64,000 bases of DNA from Burkholderia glumae LMG 2196 = ATCC 33617 (GTDB taxonomy: Bacteria > Pseudomonadota > Gammaproteobacteria > Burkholderiales > Burkholderiaceae): assembly GCF_000960995.1 (NCBI RefSeq), contig NZ_CP009434.1, forward strand, positions 1,240,001 through 1,304,000. The letters are read 5' to 3'. The stretch's first letter is position 1. Every line of letters starts with the position of its first letter. Below the pieces are notes generated by a model. It was given only the letters and a program-made list of their open reading frames with translations, was not told the origin of the DNA and did not search any database. This document shows positions 51,969-59,571 of this stretch, in pieces. The position numbers and the translations under genes are program-made.

Positions 51969-52193
51969 ATGCAACAGACCAACATCGAACAATATCGCGG
52001 ATACGCGGTTGCCCCGTCGGCCCACCGTCTGCCTGACGGCTGTTTCTCCTCCAATCTGACGCTCACGCGCGTCGATCCGCGCAGCGGGCCGATGTGCTAC
52101 GAGTTCTACACGCTCGACTATTTCGGCAGCGCGGAGGCCGCGCTGCGCCATTCGTGCCGCTACGCGCGCCAGTGGATCGACACGCGGGGCTGA
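51969..52193 (+). CDS. Small conserved protein, paralogue of the one at 49815
   Basis: 74 residues, no membrane segment. It has YRGYAVAPSAHRLPDGCFSS near the start, a central strand-like part (NLTLTRVD, YEFYTLDYFGSAEAA) and a closing SCRYARQWIDTRG. It matches the pattern of the 94-residue protein at 49815 on the other strand. The pair brackets csp and infA. The ribosome-binding site is weak. Function unknown. Confidence 0.65.
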   Translation: MQQTNIEQYRGYAVAPSAHRLPDGCFSSNLTLTRVDPRSGPMCYEFYTLDYFGSAEAALRHSCRYARQWIDTRG

Positions 52194-52627
52194 ACCCGGC
52201 CCGCCGTCGCCTCGCTCGGATGGCGACGCGCAGCATCATCGCCCCGGCCGAGCATCATGGCGAGCGGCTTGCCGGCGCGGCACTGCGCGCGGCCACCGGC
52301 GAACGTCCGGTGCCGGGCACGAGGCGCGGCCTGCACGCGTGACGGCATCGGCTGACGGCTCATGGCCGGCGTGCTGCAGCGCGTCAGCCGTCGCGGCTGC
52401 CGGCCAGGCCGGCACGCGCGGCAGCGCCAGCTTCCCAATGCAGGCGAATCGGCCCCCGGACGGGGCGCCGCCGCCGGGGCCGCCGCCCCCGGGCCGCTGC
52501 GTCCGGGGCCGGTGCGTCCGGGGCCGGTGCCGTCGCGCCCGCGCGCGATGTCGGAATTAATGCATCTGACACGCGCGGCTGCGATAATCGGCGCACGAAC
52601 GAATGTGACGTCTCATGGAGGTGTGCG
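52194..52627. other. 434-bp intergenic region with short GC-rich repeats
   Basis: No gene is supported. Near 52497-52540 a unit of about 15 bases (GTGCGTCCGGGGCCG) is repeated two to three times. The ppk2 promoter should lie in the less GC-rich last 90 bases, and GGAGG precedes ppk2. Confidence 0.5.
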
Positions 52628-53563
52628 ATGAACGACCCCCGCATCGAAGGCGATGCCGCCGAATTGCAAGCGCAGGAGCGCCGGCGCCGCCTGGAGGAAG
52701 ACCTCGTCGATGCCTATGACGAAGAACTCGAAATGGAGCTCGACGACCGCCGCTTCGACGATCCGGATGCGATCTTCACGGCCGAGCGCCGCGAGGCGCG
52801 CAAGCAGTATTTCCGCGAACTGTTCCGCCTGCAGGGCGAGCTCGTCAAGCTGCAGGACTGGGTGGTCGCCACCGGCCACCGGATGGTGGTGATCTTCGAA
52901 GGGCGCGACGCGGCCGGCAAGGGCGGCGCGATCAAGCGCATCACGCAGCGCCTGAACCCGCGCGTGTGCCGGGTGGCCGCGCTGCCGGCGCCGAACAACC
53001 GCGAACGCACGCAGTGGTACTTCCAGCGCTATGTCGCGCACCTGCCGGCCGGCGGCGAAATGGTGCTGTTCGATCGCAGCTGGTATAACCGCGCCGGGGT
53101 GGAGCGCGTGATGAACTTCTGCACCGATGCCGAATACGAGGAGTTCTTCCGCTCGGTGCCCGAGTTCGAGAAGATGCTCGTGCGCAGCGGCATCCAGATC
53201 GTCAAGTACTGGTTCTCGATTACCGACGAAGAGCAGGAAACGCGCTTCCAGAGCCGGATCGAGGATCCGCTCAAGCAATGGAAGCTCAGCCCGATGGACC
53301 TCGAGAGCCGCCGCCGCTGGGAAGCCTATACGATCGCCAAGGAGGAGATGCTGGCTCGCACGCATATCCCCGAGGCGCCTTGGTGGGTGGTGCAGGCGGT
53401 CGACAAGAAGCGCGCGCGGCTGAACTGCATCGACCATCTGCTGAGCCTCGTGCCCTACCACGAGGTCGAGCGCGAGCCGGTGCAACTGCCCGAGCGGGTC
53501 CACCACGCCGACTATCTGCGCCGCCCGGTCCCGCAAGAGATGATCGTTCCCGAGCGCTATTGA
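52628..53563 (+). CDS. ppk2: Polyphosphate kinase 2
   Basis: Transfers phosphate between polyphosphate and nucleoside di- or monophosphates. 311 residues, single PPK2 domain (class I type length). Walker A GRDAAGKGGAIKRI is near 94-107, Walker B LFDRSWYNRAGVE near 145-157, and the lid EEQETRFQSRIEDPLKQWKLSPMD near 200-223. ATG with GGAGG upstream. It stands alone, near stress and translation genes. The ilvA leader region follows. Confidence 0.95.
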   Translation: MNDPRIEGDAAELQAQERRRRLEEDLVDAYDEELEMELDDRRFDDPDAIFTAERREARKQYFRELFRLQGELVKLQDWVVATGHRMVVIFEGRDAAGKGGAIKRITQRLNPRVCRVAALPAPNNRERTQWYFQRYVAHLPAGGEMVLFDRSWYNRAGVERVMNFCTDAEYEEFFRSVPEFEKMLVRSGIQIVKYWFSITDEEQETRFQSRIEDPLKQWKLSPMDLESRRRWEAYTIAKEEMLARTHIPEAPWWVVQAVDKKRARLNCIDHLLSLVPYHEVEREPVQLPERVHHADYLRRPVPQEMIVPERY

Positions 53564-53584
53564 GCCGCCGGGCCGGGACGGGGA

Positions 53585-53613
53585 TTGACAAAGCACGCCG
53601 CATCGCGGATGCT
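53585..53613 (+). promoter_or_regulatory. Promoter candidate of the ilvA leader
   Basis: A perfect -35 box TTGACA (53585-53590) and GATGCT at the -10 position (53608-53613) with 17-base spacing. Transcription would begin near 53620, at or next to the leader-peptide ATG, so the leader message could be leaderless. Confidence 0.5.
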
Positions 53614-53620
53614 CTCGCAC

Positions 53621-53683
53621 ATGAACCGTCACGCCTTCCCGATCGCGCACATTATTCACACCATTCATCGAATGGTGGGTTAG
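53621..53683 (+). CDS. ilvA leader peptide
   Basis: A 20-residue peptide (M-N-R-H-A-F-P-I-A-H-I-I-H-T-I-H-R-M-V-G) ending in TAG at 53681. Four of 20 residues are Ile, two in tandem. The three later Ile codons are ATT, a rare codon in such a high-GC genome. Four His, one Thr and one Val complete the pattern. Ribosome stalling at the Ile codons would cover segment 1 of the downstream attenuator. The gene it precedes makes the committed precursor of isoleucine, so the amino acid sensed fits the pathway. No clear ribosome-binding site is present. Confidence 0.6.
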   Translation: MNRHAFPIAHIIHTIHRMVG

Positions 53684-53728
53684 CGCGCGCAGGAAGCCGA
53701 CACGAAACCCGCCCCCGAGGCGGGTTTT
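53659..53728 (+). promoter_or_regulatory. Transcription attenuator of ilvA
   Basis: Three mutually exclusive pairings are visible. Segment 1:2 is CACCATTC (53659-53666) with GAATGGTG (53670-53677), inside the leader peptide. Segment 2:3 is GGTGGGTT (53674-53681) with AACCCGCC (53706-53713), eight pairs with one G-U, the antiterminator. Segment 3:4 is AACCCGCC with GGCGGGTT (53719-53726) followed by T's, the terminator. This is the layout of amino-acid operon attenuators. Confidence 0.65.
53705..53728 (+). terminator. Rho-independent terminator between ppk2 and ilvA
   Basis: AAACCCGCC and GGCGGGTTT form a nine-base stem with a five-base loop and end in a run of five T's. It is 43 bases before the ilvA start, which fits conditional termination inside the ilvA leader and not simply the end of ppk2. 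Confidence 0.8.
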
Positions 53729-53770
53729 TCGTATCCGTCTCCGGGCATGAATCCCAGCCAGGAGCCTCCG

Positions 53771-55414
53771 ATGTCATCGCCGTCCCCCCGTCGTCCGGAA
53801 TCCGTCACACCGCCGCGCGCGCGTTCGTCCGAGGCGTTGGCCATGCCGCCGGCGGTGAAGCCGCCCGCGCAGCCGGCCGATTGCGCCGCCGCCGGCATCG
53901 ATGCCTACCTGAAGAAGATCCTCACCGCGCGCGTCTACGACGTGGCGGTCGAAACCGCGCTCGAGGCGGCCCGCAACCTGTCCGCGCGCGTGCACAACCG
54001 CGTGCTGCTCAAGCGCGAGGACAACCAGCCGGTGTTCTCGTTCAAGCTGCGCGGCGCCTACAACCGCATGGCCCAGCTGGGCGCCGACGCGCTCGCGCGC
54101 GGCGTGATCACCGCCTCGGCCGGCAACCACGCCCAGGGCGTCGCGTTCTCGGCCGCGCGCCTGGGCGTGAAGGCGGTGATCATGGTGCCGGTCACCACCC
54201 CGCAGGTCAAGGTCGACGCGGTGCGCGCGCACGGCGGGCCGACCGTCGAGGTGATCCAGGCCGGCGAATCGTTCAGCGACGCCTATGCCCACGCGCTCGA
54301 GCTGCAGCGCCAGCGCGAGCTGACCTTCGTGCACCCGTTCGACGATCCCGAGGTGATCGCCGGCCAGGGCACCGTGGCGATGGAAGTGCTGCGCCAGCAC
54401 CAGGGGCCGATCCACGCGATCTTCGTGCCGATCGGCGGCGGCGGGCTCGCGGCCGGCGTGGCCGCCTACGTGAAGGCGGTGCGCCCGGAGATCCGCGTGA
54501 TCGGGGTGCAGACCGAGGACTCCTGCGCGATGGCGAAGTCGATCCGCGCCGGCGAGCGCGTGATGCTCGCCGAGGTGGGCCTGTTCTCGGACGGCACGGC
54601 CGTGAAGCAGGTCGGCGAGGAAACGTTCCGGCTCTGCCGCGCGCTGCTCGACGAGGTGATCACGGTGGACACCGACGCGCTGTGCGCGGCGATCAAGGAC
54701 GTGTTCCAGGACACGCGCAGCGTGCTGGAGCCGGCCGGCGCGCTGGCCGTGGCGGGCGCCAAGCGCTACGCGGCGCGCACCGGCATCGAGGGCGAGACGC
54801 TGGTGGCGATCACCTCGGGCGCCAACATGAACTTCGACCGGATGCGCTTCGTGGCCGAGCGCGCCGAGGTGGGCGAGGCGCGCGAGGCGGTGTTCGCGGT
54901 GACGATCCCCGAGGAGCGCGGCAGCTTCCGGCGCTTCTGCGAGCTGGTGGGCGAGCGCAGCGTGACGGAGTTCAACTACCGGATCGCCGACGAGCGCGCC
55001 GCGCACATTTTCGTGGGCGTGCAGATCCGGCGCCGCGAGGAATCGGCCGAGATCGCGGCGAACTTCGGCGCGCACGGCTTCGAGGCGGCCGACCTGACCG
55101 GCGACGAGCTGTCGAAGGACCACATTCGCTACATGGTGGGCGGGCGCTCGCCGCTCTCGCGCGACGAGCGGCTGTTCCGCTTCGAGTTTCCGGAGCGCCC
55201 GGGCGCGCTGATGAAGTTTCTCTCGGCGATGGCGCCGAACTGGAACATCAGCCTGTTCCACTACCGCAACCAGGGCGCGGACTACAGCTCGATCCTGGTC
55301 GGGCTGCAGGTGCCCGGCGCCGATCACGCCACGTTCGACCGGTTCCTGGCCGCGCTCGGCTATCCCTATCACGAAGAGACCGCGAACCCGGCCTACCGGC
55401 TGTTCCTGGCCTAG
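53771..55414 (+). CDS. ilvA: Threonine ammonia-lyase, biosynthetic
   Basis: PLP enzyme that deaminates threonine to 2-oxobutanoate, the first step of isoleucine synthesis. 547 residues. The Schiff-base Lys is in PVFSFKLRGAYNRM near 91, the phosphate-binding loop in PIGGGGLAAG near 228, and SAGNHAQGVA near 117. The C-terminal ~190 residues hold two ACT-like regulatory domains (FAVTIPEERGSFRRFCEL and FRFEFPERPGALMKFL), as in isoleucine-inhibited biosynthetic enzymes. ATG 53771 has AGGAG upstream; ATG 53747 is possible. The first ~40 residues are a Ser/Pro/Ala-rich extension. A leader attenuator precedes it. Confidence 0.95.
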   Translation: MSSPSPRRPESVTPPRARSSEALAMPPAVKPPAQPADCAAAGIDAYLKKILTARVYDVAVETALEAARNLSARVHNRVLLKREDNQPVFSFKLRGAYNRMAQLGADALARGVITASAGNHAQGVAFSAARLGVKAVIMVPVTTPQVKVDAVRAHGGPTVEVIQAGESFSDAYAHALELQRQRELTFVHPFDDPEVIAGQGTVAMEVLRQHQGPIHAIFVPIGGGGLAAGVAAYVKAVRPEIRVIGVQTEDSCAMAKSIRAGERVMLAEVGLFSDGTAVKQVGEETFRLCRALLDEVITVDTDALCAAIKDVFQDTRSVLEPAGALAVAGAKRYAARTGIEGETLVAITSGANMNFDRMRFVAERAEVGEAREAVFAVTIPEERGSFRRFCELVGERSVTEFNYRIADERAAHIFVGVQIRRREESAEIAANFGAHGFEAADLTGDELSKDHIRYMVGGRSPLSRDERLFRFEFPERPGALMKFLSAMAPNWNISLFHYRNQGADYSSILVGLQVPGADHATFDRFLAALGYPYHEETANPAYRLFLA

Positions 55415-55477
55415 CGCCCGACGCCGGGCCGGGGCGCGGTGCGCCCGCCGGCGACGGCGCGGGCGCGCCCGCCGCGT

Positions 55478-56068
55478 TCACTCGAAGGCCGGGAAGCCCG
55501 CGCGCCCCTGCGTGGCGTCGCGCAGCGTCTCGCGCGCGGCGGCCACCTCGGTCACCGGCAGCCGCACGACCAGCCGCACGGTCATGCCGTAGGCACTGTC
55601 CAACAGTTCGGCGCCGCTCTGTTCGATCCAGCGCCGCACGCGTGCCTCGTCGGGATAGCCGATCTCGATCGCGAGCCGCGCGAGCGCGATGCGCTCGACG
55701 CGCTGCGCGCCGAGCAGCGCGCCCGCGATCGCATCGGTGTAGGCGCGCACCAGGCCGCCCGCGCCGAGCTTCACGCCGCCGTAATAGCGAATCACGGCGG
55801 CCAGCACGCCATCCAGGTCGTGATGGCGCAGCACTTCGAGGATCGGCCGGCCGGCCGTGCCGGACGGCTCGCCGTCGTCGGACATGCCCGACTGGCCGCC
55901 CGCGAGCAGCGCCCAGCAGACGTGCGTGGCGGCGGGATGCGCGTCGCGCAGGCGTTGCAGCTCGGCCATCGCGGCATCGCGATCGGCCACCGGAATCGCC
56001 TGGGCGATGAACCGGCTCTTGCGGATCTCGATCTCCTGCGTACAGGTTTGCGCGAGGGTGTAGGTCAT
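55478..56068 (-). CDS. IMPACT/YigZ-family protein
   Basis: 196 residues. The N-terminal UPF0029/Impact domain includes IRKSRFIAQA near 16-25, HVCWALLAGGQSGMSDDGEPSGTAGRPIL near 49-77 and AVIRYYGGVKLGAGGLVRAYTDA near 91-113, the diagnostic blocks. A short DUF1949-like domain follows (ALARLAIEIGYPDEARVRRWIEQSGAELLDSAYG). Eukaryotic IMPACT modulates the GCN2 stress response; the bacterial role is unclear. Single gene, opposite ilvA. Confidence 0.93.
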   Translation of the reverse strand: MTYTLAQTCTQEIEIRKSRFIAQAIPVADRDAAMAELQRLRDAHPAATHVCWALLAGGQSGMSDDGEPSGTAGRPILEVLRHHDLDGVLAAVIRYYGGVKLGAGGLVRAYTDAIAGALLGAQRVERIALARLAIEIGYPDEARVRRWIEQSGAELLDSAYGMTVRLVVRLPVTEVAAARETLRDATQGRAGFPAFE

Positions 56069-56258
56069 GGTCGGGCGGCGGCGCGGCGTCTCGGGTTCGG
56101 CGGCGGGTTCGCGGGGCCCGCGCCCGACGGCGTCGTGCAGCGGAGCACGAGGCGGGGCGGGCGTGAGCCTCGCGAGAGAAAACCCGACATTCTACGGCCA
56201 TGCCCGCTCGCGCGGCCCGGCGGCGGCGCCGCGCGCGGCGTGCGGGGCCGCCGGCGGC

Positions 56259-57074
56259 TCAGGCCGTGCCGCCGCCGGCGGCCGGATAACGGTCCGCCCA
56301 GGCCGGCGGCGCGTGCCGGTACATCAGGTGCAGGCTCTCGCTCAGCGAGCGCACCCGCAGCCCGTGGCGCCCGGCCAGCATCGCGAGCGCGCGCGCCGAG
56401 AACAGCGAGAGGTGGCCGTTGCGCGGCATGCAGTACCACCACCTGTCGATACCGGCTTCCAGCACCGCATCGGTGACGAGCACGGTGGTGAACAGGATCG
56501 TGCCGTCGGCGTCGAGCAGGCGCAGCAGGGTCTGGACGAGCGCGTGCGGATCGGGATCATGCTCGAACACCTCGAACGCCAGCACCACGCGGCTGGCGCC
56601 GGCGGGCGGCGCAGCCGCCATGCCCGCGGCGTCTTCGGCGAGGGCATACGGATCGAACGAAGTGATGCCGGTGAAGCCGCGCGCGCGCAGCTCGCGTTCG
56701 AGCAGGCCGAGGCCCGCGCCGAAGTCGAGCAGCCGCGCATGTGCCAGCTCGGGGAACTGCCGCGCGATCAGCTCGGCGTTCGCCAGCGCGCGTCGGCCGG
56801 CATAGTCGGGGTCCTGGCGCGCGTAGTCGGCGTTGTAGAGGTGGGCGGCGAAATCCTCGCGGCGCCAGTCGTCGAAACAGCGCGTGAACACGAAGCGGCA
56901 GCGGATGCAGCAGTGGTAGTAGACCGGCACTCCCGCGTACGGATCGAGCTTGCGGCCGGCGAGGCGGTCGGCGCCGCCGACCGAGAAATCGACCAGGCCG
57001 CAGAGCCGGCTTACGGCGCCGCAGCACTTGCAGGCGGTCTCGGGTTCGGCGACACGCAGGCGATGTAACGGCAT
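56259..57074 (-). CDS. SAM-dependent methyltransferase with N-terminal zinc-ribbon
   Basis: 271 residues. The N-terminus has CKCC near 14-17 and CIRC near 57-60, which can bind zinc, as in C-methyltransferases of sugar pathways. The class I methyltransferase core follows: RLLDFGAGLGLLERELRARGF near 114-134, then SFDPYALAED and VVLAFEVFEHDPDPHALV. A later block DRWWYCMPRNGHLSLFSARAL is usual for the Methyltransf_23 type. The target is unknown. No sugar-modification genes are adjacent. ATG 57107 is an alternative start. Confidence 0.85.
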   Translation of the reverse strand: MPLHRLRVAEPETACKCCGAVSRLCGLVDFSVGGADRLAGRKLDPYAGVPVYYHCCIRCRFVFTRCFDDWRREDFAAHLYNADYARQDPDYAGRRALANAELIARQFPELAHARLLDFGAGLGLLERELRARGFTGITSFDPYALAEDAAGMAAAPPAGASRVVLAFEVFEHDPDPHALVQTLLRLLDADGTILFTTVLVTDAVLEAGIDRWWYCMPRNGHLSLFSARALAMLAGRHGLRVRSLSESLHLMYRHAPPAWADRYPAAGGGTA

Positions 57075-57230
57075 GGGAAGGCTCGGAAATCGACGCGATG
57101 CCGCCATGATGCCAAGTTTCCGCCGGCCGCGCCTGCACGCGTGCGGGCCCGTCTGCGCCGGGCAGGCGGGCCCGGATGGACGGCGCGGCGAGCCGGCCGC
57201 CGTGCCGCCATCCGGCTCACATCGACCGAT

Positions 57231-57248
57231 GTCGATGTAAACATCGAC
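57231..57248. promoter_or_regulatory. Operator candidate GTCGATGTAAACATCGAC
   Basis: Perfect 8-base arms around a central AA, with a further ACATCGAC copy at 57220-57227 just upstream. It lies ~80 bases before the SnoaL-like gene, in a promoter region for that gene and the permease. The regulator is not in the window. Confidence 0.6.
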
Positions 57249-57325
57249 ACGTTGATATGGGTCATGCTTTTTTGACTCACTACGATCGGCTGCAAGCCAT
57301 TGACACGCGAGAAGGGAGCCTTTCG

Positions 57326-57736
57326 ATGAGTTCGACGGAGCAGCAGGTGTTGGCCGCCGCCGATGCGTTGATCGACGCGTTCGGCCGCCACGACAGCACG
57401 GCCTACTTCGCCGCGTTCGCGCCGGAGGCGACCTTCGTGTTCCATCACGTCGACACGCTGTTGGAATCGCGCAATGCCTACCGGCGCCGCTGGCGCGAGT
57501 GGGAGCGCGACGAGGGCTTCGCCGTGCTCGCCTGCGAATCGCGCGAGCGCGCCGTGCAGCAGGTGGGCGGCGACGCGGCGATCTTCACGCACGCGGTGCG
57601 TACCACGCTTCGCACGCGGGCGGGTGAAGTGCGTCTCGACGAGCGCGAGACGATCGTGTTCGCGCGCCGCGGCGAGCGCTGGCTCGCGATCCACGAGCAT
57701 CTCTCGCCGCTGCCGGCTGCCGCCGGCGGCGCCTGA
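57326..57736 (+). CDS. SnoaL/NTF2-like domain protein
   Basis: 136 residues with a cone-shaped NTF2-like fold pattern: an N-terminal helix (VLAAADALIDAFGRHDSTAYFAAFAPEATFVFHHVD), then strands ending in RLDERETIVFARRGERWLAIHEHLS. Such proteins are small enzymes or ligand-binding subunits in catabolism. Start ATG 57326 has AAGGGAG upstream. It is followed after 83 bases by an NCS1 permease, which suggests joint handling of one nitrogen compound; its exact function is unknown. Confidence 0.8.
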   Translation: MSSTEQQVLAAADALIDAFGRHDSTAYFAAFAPEATFVFHHVDTLLESRNAYRRRWREWERDEGFAVLACESRERAVQQVGGDAAIFTHAVRTTLRTRAGEVRLDERETIVFARRGERWLAIHEHLSPLPAAAGGA

Positions 57737-57819
57737 GCCTTCCCCCAAAGCAGCCGGACCTGACGTTGGCCGCCACCCGGCGCGGCGCATGAATCAGGAT
57801 AACTGAACAAGGAACCCAC

Positions 57820-59277
57820 ATGGAACATCCCGGCACGGCCGACCTGAGCGGCGCCGCGGCGCCCGCGCAGGCACGCTTCTCGACGATCGAGACCCGCTCG
57901 ATCGACTATGTGCCCGACAGCGAGCGGCACGGCAGGGTCATCGACCAGGGGCCGTTCTGGTTCCTCGGCAATTTCCAGTTCTTCACCATCGCGATCGGCT
58001 TCGTCGGCCCGGGCATGGGGCTTTCGCTTGGCTACACGATCCTCTCGGGCGTGCTGGGCATCCTGTTCGGCACCCTGTTCATGGCGTTCCACGCCTCGCA
58101 GGGCGCCCATCTGGGGCTGCCGCAGATGATCCAGTCGCGCGCGCAGTTCGGCTATCGCGGCGTGGTGGTGGTGCTGCTCGCCACCGCGTTTACCTTCGTC
58201 GCGTTCAACGTGGTGGACGTGGTACTGATGGCGAGCGGCCTGCATGCGATCTTCGGCTGGTCGCCCACCGCGATCACGCTCGCCACGGCGCTGCTCGCGC
58301 TGCTGCTCGCCGTGTACGGCCACGACTGGCTGCACCGCGCGTTCAAGTGGATGCTCTACGCGAGCCTGCCGCTCTACGTGGTGCTGTCGGCCGCGATCCT
58401 CACCGGCGGCGTGGCGCCGAAGGTCGGCCACGCGGGCGGCTTCAGCCTCGTCGCGTTCGCCTCGCAGTTCGCGGCCAGCGCGAGCTACAACATCACCTAC
58501 GCCCCCTACGTATCCGACTATTCGCGCTACCTGCCGCGCCACACGCGGCCGCGCGCGATCATCGGCGCGGTGTTCGCCGGTGCCGCCTCGTCGGCGATCT
58601 GGCTGATCGCGCTCGGCGCCTGGCTCGCCTCGCGGCTCGGCGCGTCGGACGGGCTGATCGCGCTGAACGCGGCCGGCAACATGCTCTTCCACGGCTTCGG
58701 CGCGCTGATCTCGATCGTCTCGATCGGCGCGATGGTCGCCACCATGGGCCTCAACAACTACAGCGCGATGCTGACGCTGATCACCGGCCTCGATTCGTTT
58801 CGCGCCGTCAGGCCCACGCGCGCGATCCGCGTCGTGACGCTGGTGCTGGTGAGCGCCGCCTGGGTCGCGATCTCGATGCTGTTGACCGGCAACGCGATCG
58901 ATATCCTGTTCGCGGCGCTGACGATGATGCTCTATCTGCTCGCGCCGTGGACCGCCGTGAATCTGGTCGACTACTTCTTCGTGCGGCGCGGCCGCTATGC
59001 GATCACGCACCTGTTCTCGGCCGACGGCATCTACGGCGCCTGGGGCCTGCGCGGGCTTGCCTCCTATGCGATCGGCCTGCTCGCCTCGGTGCCGTTCTTC
59101 GTGCTGCCGGGCGTTTACACGGGCGCGCTCGCGGCGCGCCTGGGCGGCGTGGACGTGGCCTGGGCGGTCGGGCTCGCGGTGGCGACGCTCGCCTACCTGC
59201 TGCCCTGGCGCGGCGTGACGGCGCGCGATGAAGCTGCGGCGATCGGCGAGAGCGACGACGCGCTGGGGCTGCGCTAA
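57820..59277 (+). CDS. NCS1-family nucleobase/cation symporter
   Basis: 485 residues, about 12 membrane helices. It has the NCS1 start FSTIETRSIDYVPDSERHGRVIDQGPFWFLGNFQFFTIAIGFVGPGMGL, the block LPQMIQSRAQFGYRG (diagnostic for purine/cytosine permeases) and ASYNITYAPYVSDYSRYLP. Members import cytosine, purines, hydantoins, allantoin or thiamin precursors. AAGGAA upstream of ATG. Transcribed with the SnoaL-like gene. The substrate cannot be fixed from sequence. Confidence 0.92.
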   Translation: MEHPGTADLSGAAAPAQARFSTIETRSIDYVPDSERHGRVIDQGPFWFLGNFQFFTIAIGFVGPGMGLSLGYTILSGVLGILFGTLFMAFHASQGAHLGLPQMIQSRAQFGYRGVVVVLLATAFTFVAFNVVDVVLMASGLHAIFGWSPTAITLATALLALLLAVYGHDWLHRAFKWMLYASLPLYVVLSAAILTGGVAPKVGHAGGFSLVAFASQFAASASYNITYAPYVSDYSRYLPRHTRPRAIIGAVFAGAASSAIWLIALGAWLASRLGASDGLIALNAAGNMLFHGFGALISIVSIGAMVATMGLNNYSAMLTLITGLDSFRAVRPTRAIRVVTLVLVSAAWVAISMLLTGNAIDILFAALTMMLYLLAPWTAVNLVDYFFVRRGRYAITHLFSADGIYGAWGLRGLASYAIGLLASVPFFVLPGVYTGALAARLGGVDVAWAVGLAVATLAYLLPWRGVTARDEAAAIGESDDALGLR

Positions 59278-59571
59278 AGCGTGGCAGGCCACGTCAAGGT
59301 CGCGCCGATACATCGCCAATGCGTCATCGATATGATTTCGTCCGCCATCGCCGTTGACCGGCCGCGGGCTGCTCACCACAATCGTTTCGCGCGATCCTCG
59401 CGCCCGCCTGGGCCGTGGCCGAGCACGGCGGGCTGCTTGACGCCGCGCCGTGCCGCGCGCCTCCGGCCCGGCGGAACCTCGCGGGGCCGGCGCAGTCGGT
59501 GAAGACGGGGCGAGATGGCGCTCCATGACGATAACGATGATCCAATTCATCGAAACAGGGAGAAACACCAC

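Noticed and set aside
53705..53728. Simple ppk2 terminator
   Set aside because: It is about 140 bases past ppk2, follows its own promoter and leader peptide, and its 5' arm pairs with an upstream segment, so an attenuator explains it better.
53278..56010. 910-codon open frame across the end of ppk2, the ilvA leader and ilvA
   Set aside because: It is a shifted-frame shadow of ppk2 and ilvA and crosses a terminator; its translation is low-complexity.
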